Source: a virus
Virus record (IMG/VR): IMGVR_UViG_3300020000_000011
Span: 1 to 64,000 of that record
Length of the DNA: 64,000 bases
Direction: 5' to 3' (one strand)
The notes beneath the pieces were generated by a model. That model saw only the letters and a program-made list of their open reading frames with translations. It did no database searches and was not told the DNA's origin. Position 1 is the first letter of the stretch; each line of letters starts with the position of its first letter. A program made the position numbers and the translations under genes. Shown in pieces: positions 39,519 to 47,881 of this stretch.

Positions 39519-39735
39519 GACTGTCTCCTGTTGGTTGAAGGTGCTGTCACGGATGCGACGGGCGTTCGCCAGGCCGACCTGTCCGAAGGGTATCACCGTC
39601 CGATGCTTGCATCGGTGTAACTCGTGGTCTACTGTTCCGCCCCAGGAGCGACCCGACAGAGTCTGGTACCTCCCGCATCCTGACCTTCAGACCTCCGTCG
39701 CTATCCCGTTATACGGGAAGAGAAGGTGAATCGAA

Positions 39736-41727
39736 ATGGATGCTTTCGCAGATCGTCTGGCCCGGCTCGCAGAGTTGACACCGGATGAGATCGAGGCCCT
39801 TGAAGCCGAACTCGTTGCCGCATTCGACGCGGCCGACTCGTCCGGCGACGTGGACCTGATGCAGGCCCTCGCCGACGCACTCGACACGGTTCGGGCAGCG
39901 AAGACAGCGACGCCACCCGAAGAGGCCGCACCAGCGGCTCCCGGGCAGGCCGCGCCGGTCGCCGCAGCCGCCGACGTGCTCGACGCCGACAAGGTCCTTG
40001 CAACCGACGTTCCCGAGGTACCCGAGGTCCCGACCCCGGACGTACCAGAGGCACCCGCACCCGGCGAGGTGCCTGCGGAGCCAGAGGCTCCCGAAGGCGC
40101 ACCAGCGGAACCCGCGGACCCAGCAGTCCCCGCCACCGACGACGAGATCCTGAAGGCCCTCGTGAAGCTGACCGAAGCCGAACTGAAGGCTCTCGCTCTG
40201 CTCCCCGAAGAAGACCGGCAGGCGCTCGCACAGATGGCGATCGCAGCACAAACACCAATCCCCACGGAGGCGGAGCAGGTCGCTCCCGAACTGGAGCCAC
40301 AGGAGGAACCACCCGTGTCAACCGCAGTGGTCACGCAATCAGACGTGCCGGACGCCAACAAGCCGGTCCCTGTGGCCGCATCGGCGATGCCGTTCACCAT
40401 CACAGCCGGTGGAGACATCCCCGGCGTGACATCAGGTCAGAAGCTGGACGGCATGGATGATGTCGTCGAAGCAATGACGAAGAAGATCAACTCGATGCGC
40501 GGCGTCGGTGGTGATGGCGAGTACGTCATCGTTGCCTCGCTCCGTCGAGATGAGGATGCCGTCGACGAAGACAAGATGCTTCGCAAGTCGGATCCCGAGG
40601 GGAACTCGCAGAAGATCCGCAAGTTCCTTCAGGAGAACGGCTCCCGCGAGGCGATGACCGCCGCCGGTTGGTGCGCCCCGCGCACGCCGCTGTACGACAT
40701 CCCGGGCATCGGTTCGACCGATACCCCGGTGGCCGACAGCATGGCGTCGTTCGGTGTCGACCGTGGTGGCATCATCTGGACCGAGCCGCCGTCGATCGGT
40801 GGCGTGATCGCCTCGATGGGCGCCAACGCATTCGTGCGTTGGGACCCGAACGCAGCGACCGGCTCGATCGCCCAGACCGGCGTCATCGGCACCACGCCGA
40901 CCGTCCCGGCCGACACGAAGCCGTGCATCGACATCACCTGTGGTGTCGAGCGCCACGCAGACCTGATCGCCTTGCCGATGTGCTTGTGCTTCGATCTGCT
41001 CTCCAGCCGGACGAACCCCGAGTTCGTCAAGGCCGCAACCGATCTCGTGCAAGTCGCCCAGGCGCACTTCAAGGAGCAGTACCTGTTGGCCGCGATGTGG
41101 AGCGCCCCCGGCGTTGTCAACCACTCCGCCGCCAACATCTACGGCACCCCCGACGTCAAGGTCGGCATCGCCCGCGACTGGCTGATCACGATCCGCGTCG
41201 TGGCCGCACAGTTCCGTTGGCGCAACCGCCTCTCGGCAACCCAGCAGGTTCGTGTGTACGCACCGGCATGGTTGCGTGACGCAGTCGCAGCCGACCTGAT
41301 GTTGCAGATGCCCGGCGACGACACGATGTCGACGTCGTACGCAGAAGTCGACGGCTACCTCGACGATGCCAACATCGACCCGGTGTGGTTCATCGACGAC
41401 GTCCCGGCAGTCGGCGACAACGTCGTGGCCGCGACAGCGAACTTCGATTCGTACCTCGGGTTCCCGCTCAACGCCGAATGGTTGGTGACCACGCCAGGCG
41501 TGTTCACCCGCCTCGACGGTGGCCAGGTCGACCTGGGTGTCGTGCGGACCAAGGACGACGTGCAGAAGAACAAGTTCTGCGAGTTCGCAGAGACGTTCGA
41601 AACGGTCGCCTACATGGGGCCGCAGGACGCGGCCAACGCATGGGCGGTTCGTGGCACGACACCGGTGCTGATCGCTGGGGCAACGGCTCTCGGCGTGAAC
41701 ACAGCCACCGGCGTCATCAACGAGTAA
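39736..41727 (+). CDS. major capsid protein with N-terminal scaffold domain
   Basis: 663 residues. The first ~220 residues are acidic, Ala/Pro/Glu-rich and helical (LAELTPDEIEALEAELVAAF), typical of a fused scaffold that is removed by the protease. The rest reads as an HK97-type capsid: an N-arm, TAAGWCAPRTPLYDIPG, GGIIWTEPPSIGG, then FVKAATDLVQVAQAHFKEQY (spine helix) and WLRDAVAADLMLQMPGDD near the A-domain. Preceded by a GAAGGTGA site and a ~200-bp region with TATACG near 39710. It is followed by the tail gene. Confidence 0.75.
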   Translation: MDAFADRLARLAELTPDEIEALEAELVAAFDAADSSGDVDLMQALADALDTVRAAKTATPPEEAAPAAPGQAAPVAAAADVLDADKVLATDVPEVPEVPTPDVPEAPAPGEVPAEPEAPEGAPAEPADPAVPATDDEILKALVKLTEAELKALALLPEEDRQALAQMAIAAQTPIPTEAEQVAPELEPQEEPPVSTAVVTQSDVPDANKPVPVAASAMPFTITAGGDIPGVTSGQKLDGMDDVVEAMTKKINSMRGVGGDGEYVIVASLRRDEDAVDEDKMLRKSDPEGNSQKIRKFLQENGSREAMTAAGWCAPRTPLYDIPGIGSTDTPVADSMASFGVDRGGIIWTEPPSIGGVIASMGANAFVRWDPNAATGSIAQTGVIGTTPTVPADTKPCIDITCGVERHADLIALPMCLCFDLLSSRTNPEFVKAATDLVQVAQAHFKEQYLLAAMWSAPGVVNHSAANIYGTPDVKVGIARDWLITIRVVAAQFRWRNRLSATQQVRVYAPAWLRDAVAADLMLQMPGDDTMSTSYAEVDGYLDDANIDPVWFIDDVPAVGDNVVAATANFDSYLGFPLNAEWLVTTPGVFTRLDGGQVDLGVVRTKDDVQKNKFCEFAETFETVAYMGPQDAANAWAVRGTTPVLIAGATALGVNTATGVINE

Positions 41728-41760
41728 TCCCGACCACTCTGAAACCGGAGGAATTGAACG

Positions 41761-42738
41761 ATGGCAAGCAGAGATGGTGCGGCGAGCATCCAGGGCGAGA
41801 TGATTCGCATTACGCCGTTGTACCTCGACGGCTCAATCGACCCAACACGCCCAATCCTCACCACCAACGGGTTCATCACGGCCTCGTTCGGTACCGAGTT
41901 CGAAGACGGCGACGAGATCACAGAGAAGGCCGCAGACGGCACGATCTGCATCCAGTACAAGGCCGACGACTCGATGAAGGGGATCACCTTCAACCTGTCG
42001 TTGTGCACGCCTGACCCGGAAGCCGCGGCGCTGTTGGCTGGTGGCAAGATCATCTGTGCTGCCGCGGACGTCATCGAGGGCGGCAACACGGTGGTCGCCA
42101 AGGGTGAAGTCATCGGCTACTCGTCCCCACCGGTCGGCGGTACCGTCGGCAACCCGGTGGCCATCGAGATCTGGTCGAAGGCGATCGTCAAGGGCAAGCC
42201 CGCACAAGGCACCCCGTACTGGCACTGGGCGTTCCCATACGTTCGTGTCCGTTACGAAGGCGACCGCGAGTTCACCAACGGTGCGCTGGCCAACGACTAC
42301 TCGGGTACCGGTGTCGGCAACGAGGCGCTCGTCGCCGATGGGCTGAACCCGGACAACGCCGGTGACGACTTCGTGACCTACAAGGACGCGTTGACCAACC
42401 CGTTCAGCTACGTCCGCTCGACGTCGAAGCCGGACATCTCGCTCGGTCACTGGACCGGCGGCGCCGGGGACACCGGCGACTGGGAGAAGACCACGGCCAA
42501 CTCGATCTCGTGCGACGCGGTCGTGCAGGTCGGTACCGCCGGGGCAGCCAATGTCGCGGGAACCTGGTCCGCCCCGGCGAGCCGACCGGCCGACGCTGCC
42601 GCAGCGAACGCGATGGGCGCCACGGCCTCACCGACCGGCAACTGGTTGACGAACACGTTCGTGCAAGGCTCGATCGCTGGTGCGTCCGGCGAGATGCACT
42701 GGACCGGTTCGACCTGGGCGTCTGGGCGAGGCGTCTAA
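41761..42738 (+). CDS. probable major tail protein with C-terminal decoration domain
   Basis: 325 residues, GGAGG site. The body (~1-250) with EFEDGDEITEKAADGTICIQ and LSLCTPDPEAAALLAGG fits phage tail-tube proteins, which often follow the capsid gene. The last ~60 residues (WSAPASRPADAAAAN ... GEMHWTGSTWASG) form an add-on domain also encoded alone at 6290-6637. Followed by a strong terminator. A capsid decoration role is the main alternative. Confidence 0.6.
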   Translation: MASRDGAASIQGEMIRITPLYLDGSIDPTRPILTTNGFITASFGTEFEDGDEITEKAADGTICIQYKADDSMKGITFNLSLCTPDPEAAALLAGGKIICAAADVIEGGNTVVAKGEVIGYSSPPVGGTVGNPVAIEIWSKAIVKGKPAQGTPYWHWAFPYVRVRYEGDREFTNGALANDYSGTGVGNEALVADGLNPDNAGDDFVTYKDALTNPFSYVRSTSKPDISLGHWTGGAGDTGDWEKTTANSISCDAVVQVGTAGAANVAGTWSAPASRPADAAAANAMGATASPTGNWLTNTFVQGSIAGASGEMHWTGSTWASGRGV

Positions 42739-42754
42739 CCCACAACACGTGAGT

Positions 42755-42806
42755 GCGAGAGTGCGTCGGCCCCCTGGCCCTAACCCCGGGGTCGGCGCAC
42801 TCTCGC
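42755..42806 (+). terminator. strong hairpin terminator after tail gene
   Basis: An 11-bp perfect stem (GCGAGAGTGCG / CGCACTCTCGC) extended inward by a second GC stem (CGGCCCC / GGGGTCG, one G:U). It ends the head-gene transcript before the promoter at 42830. Confidence 0.75.
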
Positions 42807-42829
42807 GTCTGGGGACTCGTATAGCGTGG

Positions 42830-42857
42830 TTGTGAAGTTGGGATACTGGGATATACT
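42830..42857 (+). promoter_or_regulatory. promoter TTGTGA-N16-TATACT, leaderless for 42864
   Basis: TTGTGA (42830-42835), 16 bp, TATACT (42852-42857), CGGGGC, ATG. The spacer contains GATACTGGGATA, shared with the promoter at 36211. Confidence 0.75.
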
Positions 42858-42863
42858 CGGGGC

Positions 42864-43304
42864 ATGACCAAGACCAAGACCCATCCACCGCCCATCGACC
42901 TCATCCCCGAGGAACCCATGTCCACAGCCACAAAGCCCACCAAGTCCAAGGCCCGCAAGCCCCGCAAGCCAGCGAAGAAGGTCGACACCCGCACGTCGGC
43001 ACTGCCCGCGCTGGAACCAGAGATGATGAACGACATCCTGCTTCAGATCCACGAGAAGGCCAAGGAAGTCGACGAAGCCCGCCTGCACCTCGACAAGATC
43101 GTTGCCGAGTCCGACGCCCTCGTGCGTGAAGCCGTCGACGACGGTGAACGGTACCGAGACATCGCCGCGTCCGCCGATCGAACGGTGCCGTGGGTGCAGA
43201 TGTCGCTGCGCCGGTACGCCGGTGTGCCGACCCATCCCGCTGCGCCGATCCCGGTGTCGCGTGTTCGCCGAACCCCGGCCACCCCGGCACGGAAAGCATC
43301 CTGA
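42864..43304 (+). CDS. basic HTH-type DNA-binding protein
   Basis: 146 residues. A Lys/Pro-rich N-terminal tail (KSKARKPRKPAKK) resembles histone-like tails; the middle is a coiled helix (MNDILLQIHEKAKEVDEARL), and ~85-115 (RYRDIAASADRTVPWVQMSL) reads as an HTH. It starts TKTKTHPPP, related to other leaderless starts. It may organise DNA or regulate the MoxR-VWA operon that follows. Confidence 0.6.
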   Translation: MTKTKTHPPPIDLIPEEPMSTATKPTKSKARKPRKPAKKVDTRTSALPALEPEMMNDILLQIHEKAKEVDEARLHLDKIVAESDALVREAVDDGERYRDIAASADRTVPWVQMSLRRYAGVPTHPAAPIPVSRVRRTPATPARKAS

Positions 43305-43344
43305 CCGTGTAACACCCCTGTGGTTGACTGATCCCGCTGGGACG

Positions 43345-43396
43345 TTGCCACATCCTGTACAACCCGCTATAGTTACTTCCAGACCCAGACAGAAAG
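43345..43396 (+). promoter_or_regulatory. promoter TTGCCA-N17-TATAGT plus conserved CAGAC leader
   Basis: TTGCCA (43345-43350), TATAGT (43368-43373), then the leader CCAGACCCAGACAGAAAG (43379-43396), identical over its core to that before 7852. Confidence 0.7.
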
Positions 43397-43406
43397 ACCC
43401 AGACCC

Positions 43407-44366
43407 ATGACCGACACATCCACCATCAACCTGCCCGATCTCGTCGGGCTGTTCTGGTCGCCGCTGGCCCACCAGGCCAACTTCTCCGACTTCACCTCGA
43501 CGTCAGCGGCGACCAGCACCGACGACCCGACCATCCCCGCCACGACCACGAGCGTCGTTGTCGAGCAGAAGGAATACCTGCGCCCGAACGGCCTCGTGTA
43601 CCTGCCCCGCTCGCTGATGGTCAACGAGGTGAAGAAACAAGACGTCACCTTGGTGCGCGAGTCGATCGCCGCCGGACTCACCGTCCTGCTCTACGGCGAA
43701 CCCGGCTGCGGCAAGACCGCCCTCGTCGAGGCAGCGTTCGGCGACGACCTGTACACCGTGCAGGGCACCGTCGAAACCGAGACGGCCGACTTCGTCGGTT
43801 CGTGGGTGCAGCAGCCTGACGGCACCTACCTGTGGGTCGACGGCCCGCTGATCCGTGCGGCCGAGGAAGGCAAGAAACTGCTGGTCGACGAGATCGCTCT
43901 GATCGACTCCCGCGTCATGGCCGTCGTCTACGGCATGATGGACGGCCGAGGCGAACTCGTCGTCACCCAGAACCCGCTGCGCGGCTCCGTGAAGGCCAAG
44001 GAAGGCTTCGCCGTCATCGGCGCCTGCAACCCGAACGTGCCCGGCGCCCAGATGTCCGACGCGCTGCTGTCCCGCTTCGTGATCCACGTCGAGATGGGCA
44101 CCGACTGGGGCCTGGCCACCAAGCTGGGCTGCGGATCGAAGATCATCCAGGTGACCCGCAACCTCGTCGAGAAGTACGGCCGGGGCGAGATGACCCAGGC
44201 CCCGCAGTTGCGTGAACTGCTCCAGTTCCGCGACGTGTCCGCCACCTTCGGCGAGACGTTCGCCCTCCGCAACTTCATCTCCCAGGTGCGTCCCGAGAAC
44301 AGGGCGATCGCACAGGCAGCCGTCGAGGCCGTGTTCGGCAACAATGTCGCCCCGCTCACGGTGTGA
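43407..44366 (+). CDS. MoxR-type AAA+ ATPase
   Basis: 319 residues. Walker A GEPGCGKT (G97-T104), Walker B LLVDEIALID, a sensor-type GACNPNVPG segment and LLSRFVIHVEM (arginine-finger region) place it in the MoxR/CbbQ group. These ATPases remodel or activate partner complexes together with VWA proteins. The first ~75 residues are disordered and Ser/Thr-rich. Its own promoter and leader precede it, and a VWA partner is two genes downstream, so a chelatase-like or chaperone module is likely. Substrate unknown. Confidence 0.8.
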   Translation: MTDTSTINLPDLVGLFWSPLAHQANFSDFTSTSAATSTDDPTIPATTTSVVVEQKEYLRPNGLVYLPRSLMVNEVKKQDVTLVRESIAAGLTVLLYGEPGCGKTALVEAAFGDDLYTVQGTVETETADFVGSWVQQPDGTYLWVDGPLIRAAEEGKKLLVDEIALIDSRVMAVVYGMMDGRGELVVTQNPLRGSVKAKEGFAVIGACNPNVPGAQMSDALLSRFVIHVEMGTDWGLATKLGCGSKIIQVTRNLVEKYGRGEMTQAPQLRELLQFRDVSATFGETFALRNFISQVRPENRAIAQAAVEAVFGNNVAPLTV

Positions 44367-44383
44367 CCCGACAGATACCCCGC

Positions 44384-44411
44384 TATACTCCACTCCAGAC
44401 CCAGACGAAAG
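44384..44411 (+). promoter_or_regulatory. -10 TATACT plus conserved CAGAC leader for 44420
   Basis: TATACT at 44384-44389 with a weak TGTGAC 16 bp upstream, then CCAGACCCAGACGAAAG (44395-44411). ACAGATACCCCGCTATACT matches the promoter at 7793 almost base for base. Confidence 0.65.
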
Positions 44412-44419
44412 GCAACACC

Positions 44420-45031
44420 ATGACCAGCACACCAGTCCCCAACTCACCCGGCCCCACGATCGGCACCCTGATCCGAGGCGACGTCACGATCCACGCCCGC
44501 GACGGAGCAGCCAACACGCTGCTGCTCGACAAGCTGGCAGCGATCCCGCACTGCTCCGGCTTCGTCCAGAAGGCCCGCACCGGTGAAGGCACCGGCGTCG
44601 TCGGCCTGTACATGGAAGCGGTCGTGTTCACCGCCGCCGGGGCGCCGTTCGCCCACCTCCGGTTCTTCGTCATCGACCGCCACATCTACGTGTACAACCG
44701 CTCGGCCGGTGACACCCGGGCCAACTGGCGGATCCGCACCGAGCAGTCGCTGGCCCACGCGCTGATGGTCGTCCACGAGGCGTTGAACCGCCCGAACGTG
44801 CGCCTCTTCGGTCACCCTGTGGTGGTCGAGTTGACCGCCGACGACCTGTCCGCCGTCGAGTCCGGCGCGATGCCACCGGCCCGGTTCCGTGGCGCCTACC
44901 GGATCGAGCGCGACTTCGGCCGCTACGACTTCGTGATGGACGTCGTGTCGAAGCCGCTCCCGGCGAAGATGGAGAAGCTGCTGTCTGATCCGTCGTGGAT
45001 CGTTCCGGCCGTCACGCCCGTCTCGGTGTAG
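44420..45031 (+). CDS. unknown protein between MoxR and VWA genes
   Basis: 203 residues, alpha/beta, with IGTLIRGDVTIHARDGAAN, a YMEAVVFTAAGAPFAHLRFF stretch and VVELTADDLSAVESG. No family is recognised. Position and the identical promoter-leader unit suggest it is the third component, perhaps an adaptor or substrate, of the MoxR-VWA system. Confidence 0.65.
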   Translation: MTSTPVPNSPGPTIGTLIRGDVTIHARDGAANTLLLDKLAAIPHCSGFVQKARTGEGTGVVGLYMEAVVFTAAGAPFAHLRFFVIDRHIYVYNRSAGDTRANWRIRTEQSLAHALMVVHEALNRPNVRLFGHPVVVELTADDLSAVESGAMPPARFRGAYRIERDFGRYDFVMDVVSKPLPAKMEKLLSDPSWIVPAVTPVSV

Positions 45032-45038
45032 AACCCGC

Positions 45039-45065
45039 TATACTGACTCCAGACCTAGACGAAAG
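45039..45065 (+). promoter_or_regulatory. -10 TATACT plus CAGAC leader for 45074
   Basis: CCCGC-TATACT (box 45039-45044) followed by CCAGACCTAGACGAAAG (45049-45065). The -35 is not obvious. It is the third copy of the promoter-leader unit in one operon. Confidence 0.6.
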
Positions 45066-45073
45066 CCGATCCG

Positions 45074-47029
45074 ATGCCCCGACAAACCATCCTCCACAAC
45101 CTGCACTCCACCAACTCCAGGCTGATGGAACGCTCCGCCGACCTGAACGCTCTCTCGTTCGTCGGCACGATCGCCGGGCCAGGCAAGTACCCGCTGGCCC
45201 GCTACGTCGACAACGGTGACCTGCCGAACCCGCCAGCACCGGCGTGGTACCTGCCCGACACCGGCGACATCTACATCCACGTCGACGACGCCAAGGTCGG
45301 CAGCCCCGAACGGATCCTGGCAGCCGACATCCACAGCACCAGCCTGATATCGAACAAGCAGGCCCGCATCCTCGGCCTGCTGGCCCACGAAGCCGCACAC
45401 GCCGGGATCTCCGACCGGATCACGGTCATCGAGAAGCTGGCCCCGCACCACCAGTCGCTGCTCACCGCGCTGGAAGAACTCCGAGTCGAGAACCACGCAG
45501 TGCGTACCGCACCGCCGGTCCGCCGGTTCCTGCGGGCATCGTTCGGTCTGATCCTGGCCAACCTGCCCGACACGTTTGAGAACAACTCGCACGTCGTCCG
45601 AGCATGGATGCTGGCCCGAGGCCGGACCCTGGCCGGGGTCGCCGCACCCGACGAAACCGACGCCGTCGACACCGCCGCACGAACGCTGCTCGGTGACGAG
45701 ATCATCGACGCACTAACCGACCTGTTGCAGGAAGCGTTGACGCTGCGGCTCGACTCAGAGACGTCCCGCGCTGCGCTGCTGCGAATCTGTGACGAGTGGG
45801 TCGCACTGGTCGGCGAACCTGCCGAGTCGACAAGCTGCACCGGTTGCGCCCGACGGGCACGACCCGGCGAGAAGCCCGACGTCATCGCCGAACCATCCAC
45901 CGGCAAGGGCGAAGGCGACGACGAAGAGGGCGACGAGGGCGCAGGCTCCGGTTCCGGCGACGGCGACGAGCACTACGACGGCGACGACTTCGAATCCGAC
46001 TACGGCACCCCCGGCCAGGACGACCCGGCCGACGACTCCGATCTCGCCCACCTCGACGACGAACTACTCGACGACGAAGATGCCGAACTGCTGAAGATGC
46101 TGATGCGCGAAGTCGCCGAGACGATGGACGACGACTGGAAGAAAGACACCGACATGGTGCAACTCTCCAACGCCGCCGAGTGGGGCGCCAAGATCTTCGG
46201 CAACCGACGCAAGTCGCAGCGAGTCATCGCCAGCCAGCCGACGGCGAAAGCCCGCCAGCACGTCGTCGAGGTCGCCACGGTGCTGTCCAGCCTCGCTCTG
46301 CCCTCGATCACCAAGCAGGCCCGCCCACAGCAGGCGCCCCCAGGCCGCATGCGGTCACGAGAGGCCCTCAGAGCGTCCGCTGAGCGTGCCCAGGGCAAGA
46401 TGATGACCGCCAAGCCGTGGAAGGCCACAGTGCGCCGCCACACGTCAGCCAAGCCCCTCGTGGTCGGTGTCGCCACCGACACGTCCGGCTCGATGAAATG
46501 GGCCGAGTCCGGTGTCGCCGAGTTCGCCTACGTCTACGCCAACGCCGGGCACCGCATCGGCGCCCGCACCGCCGCGGTCACCTTCGGTGATCACGTCCAC
46601 CGCATCGCCCGCCCCGGCGAAGTCCTCAACGAGGTACTGACCAAGACCGCCAACGACGGCACCGAAGAGTTCGACCAGGCAATGGCGGCACTCGACGGGG
46701 TCCTCCACCTGACCACGCCGGGCACCTCAGCACGAATCCTGATCGTCGTCTCCGACGCCCAGTACGTGAAGTCCAACGAGGCCGAGCGTGCCTACCGCTG
46801 GGTGCAGGCGATGATCAAGGCCGGGACGCACATCGTGTGGATCACCGACCGCTCACAGAACATCGCCAGCGGCTCGTACACCCACTGGGTCCGCAAGGCG
46901 ATGCTGCTCCCCGGCTTCACGCTGGTCGGCGCGTTCGACGGGGCCACCGACCGGTACACCCGCTCACACGTCGGAGTGTTCGACAAGCTGAACGAGGTCG
47001 CCCTCGCAGCGATCCGCGGCGCCGACTAG
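45074..47029 (+). CDS. VWA-domain protein with HExxH-like motif, MoxR partner
   Basis: 651 residues. An N-terminal domain has LLAHEAAHAG (H105-E-x-x-H), a zincin-like metal site, followed by a helical region with CTGCARR. The middle (~275-350) is a very acidic Asp/Glu/Gly linker. The C-terminal VWA domain (~460-650) has the MIDAS D469-T-S-G-S-M and later TEEFDQAMAAL and VVSDAQYV. Metallopeptidase-like plus VWA proteins paired with MoxR occur in several prokaryotic modules (CoxE/NorD-like). In a phage this may remodel a host or virion complex; the role is inferred. Confidence 0.75.
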   Translation: MPRQTILHNLHSTNSRLMERSADLNALSFVGTIAGPGKYPLARYVDNGDLPNPPAPAWYLPDTGDIYIHVDDAKVGSPERILAADIHSTSLISNKQARILGLLAHEAAHAGISDRITVIEKLAPHHQSLLTALEELRVENHAVRTAPPVRRFLRASFGLILANLPDTFENNSHVVRAWMLARGRTLAGVAAPDETDAVDTAARTLLGDEIIDALTDLLQEALTLRLDSETSRAALLRICDEWVALVGEPAESTSCTGCARRARPGEKPDVIAEPSTGKGEGDDEEGDEGAGSGSGDGDEHYDGDDFESDYGTPGQDDPADDSDLAHLDDELLDDEDAELLKMLMREVAETMDDDWKKDTDMVQLSNAAEWGAKIFGNRRKSQRVIASQPTAKARQHVVEVATVLSSLALPSITKQARPQQAPPGRMRSREALRASAERAQGKMMTAKPWKATVRRHTSAKPLVVGVATDTSGSMKWAESGVAEFAYVYANAGHRIGARTAAVTFGDHVHRIARPGEVLNEVLTKTANDGTEEFDQAMAALDGVLHLTTPGTSARILIVVSDAQYVKSNEAERAYRWVQAMIKAGTHIVWITDRSQNIASGSYTHWVRKAMLLPGFTLVGAFDGATDRYTRSHVGVFDKLNEVALAAIRGAD

Positions 47030-47190
47030 GACGGTTCCTCGTCCACGCCCTCGGGCGGGCCGGGATGATCGTCGGGGAGTTCCGGCTCGGGAAGATCCGG
47101 CTCGGGACCGACGGTGTGGATGATCTTCGGGTCGAGTGTCGCCGGTCCGCCGTCCTCGATCATCGGCTCCGGTTCGGGGGTGTCGCTCAT
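47026..47190 (-). CDS. small acidic disordered protein (54 aa)
   Basis: Pro/Glu-rich (SDTPEPEPMIEDGGPATLDP), no fold expected. Its stop overlaps the VWA gene's stop on the other strand and its ATG overlaps the upstream gene (ATGA). Its function is unknown. Confidence 0.5.
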   Translation of the reverse strand: MSDTPEPEPMIEDGGPATLDPKIIHTVGPEPDLPEPELPDDHPGPPEGVDEEPS

Positions 47191-47399
47191 CTGTCCAAGA
47201 GGGCGTTGCCCAACTCGTCCAGCTTCTGGTCGATCTTGTCCTGAATGGTCTGGACGCGCTGGCGAGCATCGTCGGCCAACTCGGCCAGCTTCGGCCCCAC
47301 CTCGGCCTTGATCTCGGTGACCGCTTGCTTGATCTCATCGACGAGATTGCTGAGTCGGGAGTTGTCCTCTGTGGGTGTGTCTGGGTTGGTGTCTGTCAT
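47187..47399 (-). CDS. coiled-coil protein (70 aa)
   Basis: A heptad-rich helix (LSNLVDEIKQAVTEIKAEVG) spans most of the length. TACCGT on the minus strand lies 7 nt before the ATG, so it is leaderless. Its promoter region overlaps the divergent leaderless promoter of 47430. Confidence 0.6.
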   Translation of the reverse strand: MTDTNPDTPTEDNSRLSNLVDEIKQAVTEIKAEVGPKLAELADDARQRVQTIQDKIDQKLDELGNALLDR

Positions 47400-47429
47400 G
47401 GGCGCGACGGTAGCCCATAGTCTGAGCGT

Positions 47430-47837
47430 GTGGCCGAGATGGTGTTCGTCCCCAACGTCGTCAACTGGGAACGCGAGTTCAACGGGCCGACCGGGATGGT
47501 CGCCGAACACATCCGCAAGATCGCCCTGGAAACCACCGCCGAAGCGAAGCTGGCCGCACCGAAGAAGACCTGGCAACTCACCTTCTCGATCGTCCCGTCG
47601 CCGACCGGCGCCACCGAGTGGAAGGTCGAAGCCCAGGCCCGGTACTCGCTGTTCGTCCACGAAGGCACCGCAGCGCACACGATCAAACCGAAAGGCCCCG
47701 GCTACCCGCTCAGGTTCTTCTGGCCGAAGGTCGGCAAGTGGGTGGCGTTCATGTCGGTCCGCCATCCCGGCACCAAGGCGCAACCGTTTCTCACCGACCC
47801 GCTCACCAAGATGATGCGCCGCTACACCAAGCACTGA
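47430..47837 (+). CDS. HK97 gp10-like neck/tail completion protein
   Basis: 135 residues. LFVHEGTAAHTIKPKG and FMSVRHPGTKAQPFLTDPL are the characteristic segments of HK97 gp10-like proteins, which join head and tail. GTG start 6 nt after TAGTCT (47418-47423). It begins the neck/tail operon 47430-50674. Confidence 0.75.
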   Translation: MAEMVFVPNVVNWEREFNGPTGMVAEHIRKIALETTAEAKLAAPKKTWQLTFSIVPSPTGATEWKVEAQARYSLFVHEGTAAHTIKPKGPGYPLRFFWPKVGKWVAFMSVRHPGTKAQPFLTDPLTKMMRRYTKH

Positions 47838-47881
47838 CCCGGTTCCCGTTGGTGGAGGTGGCCGCGGACTAGCCTCGGTCC

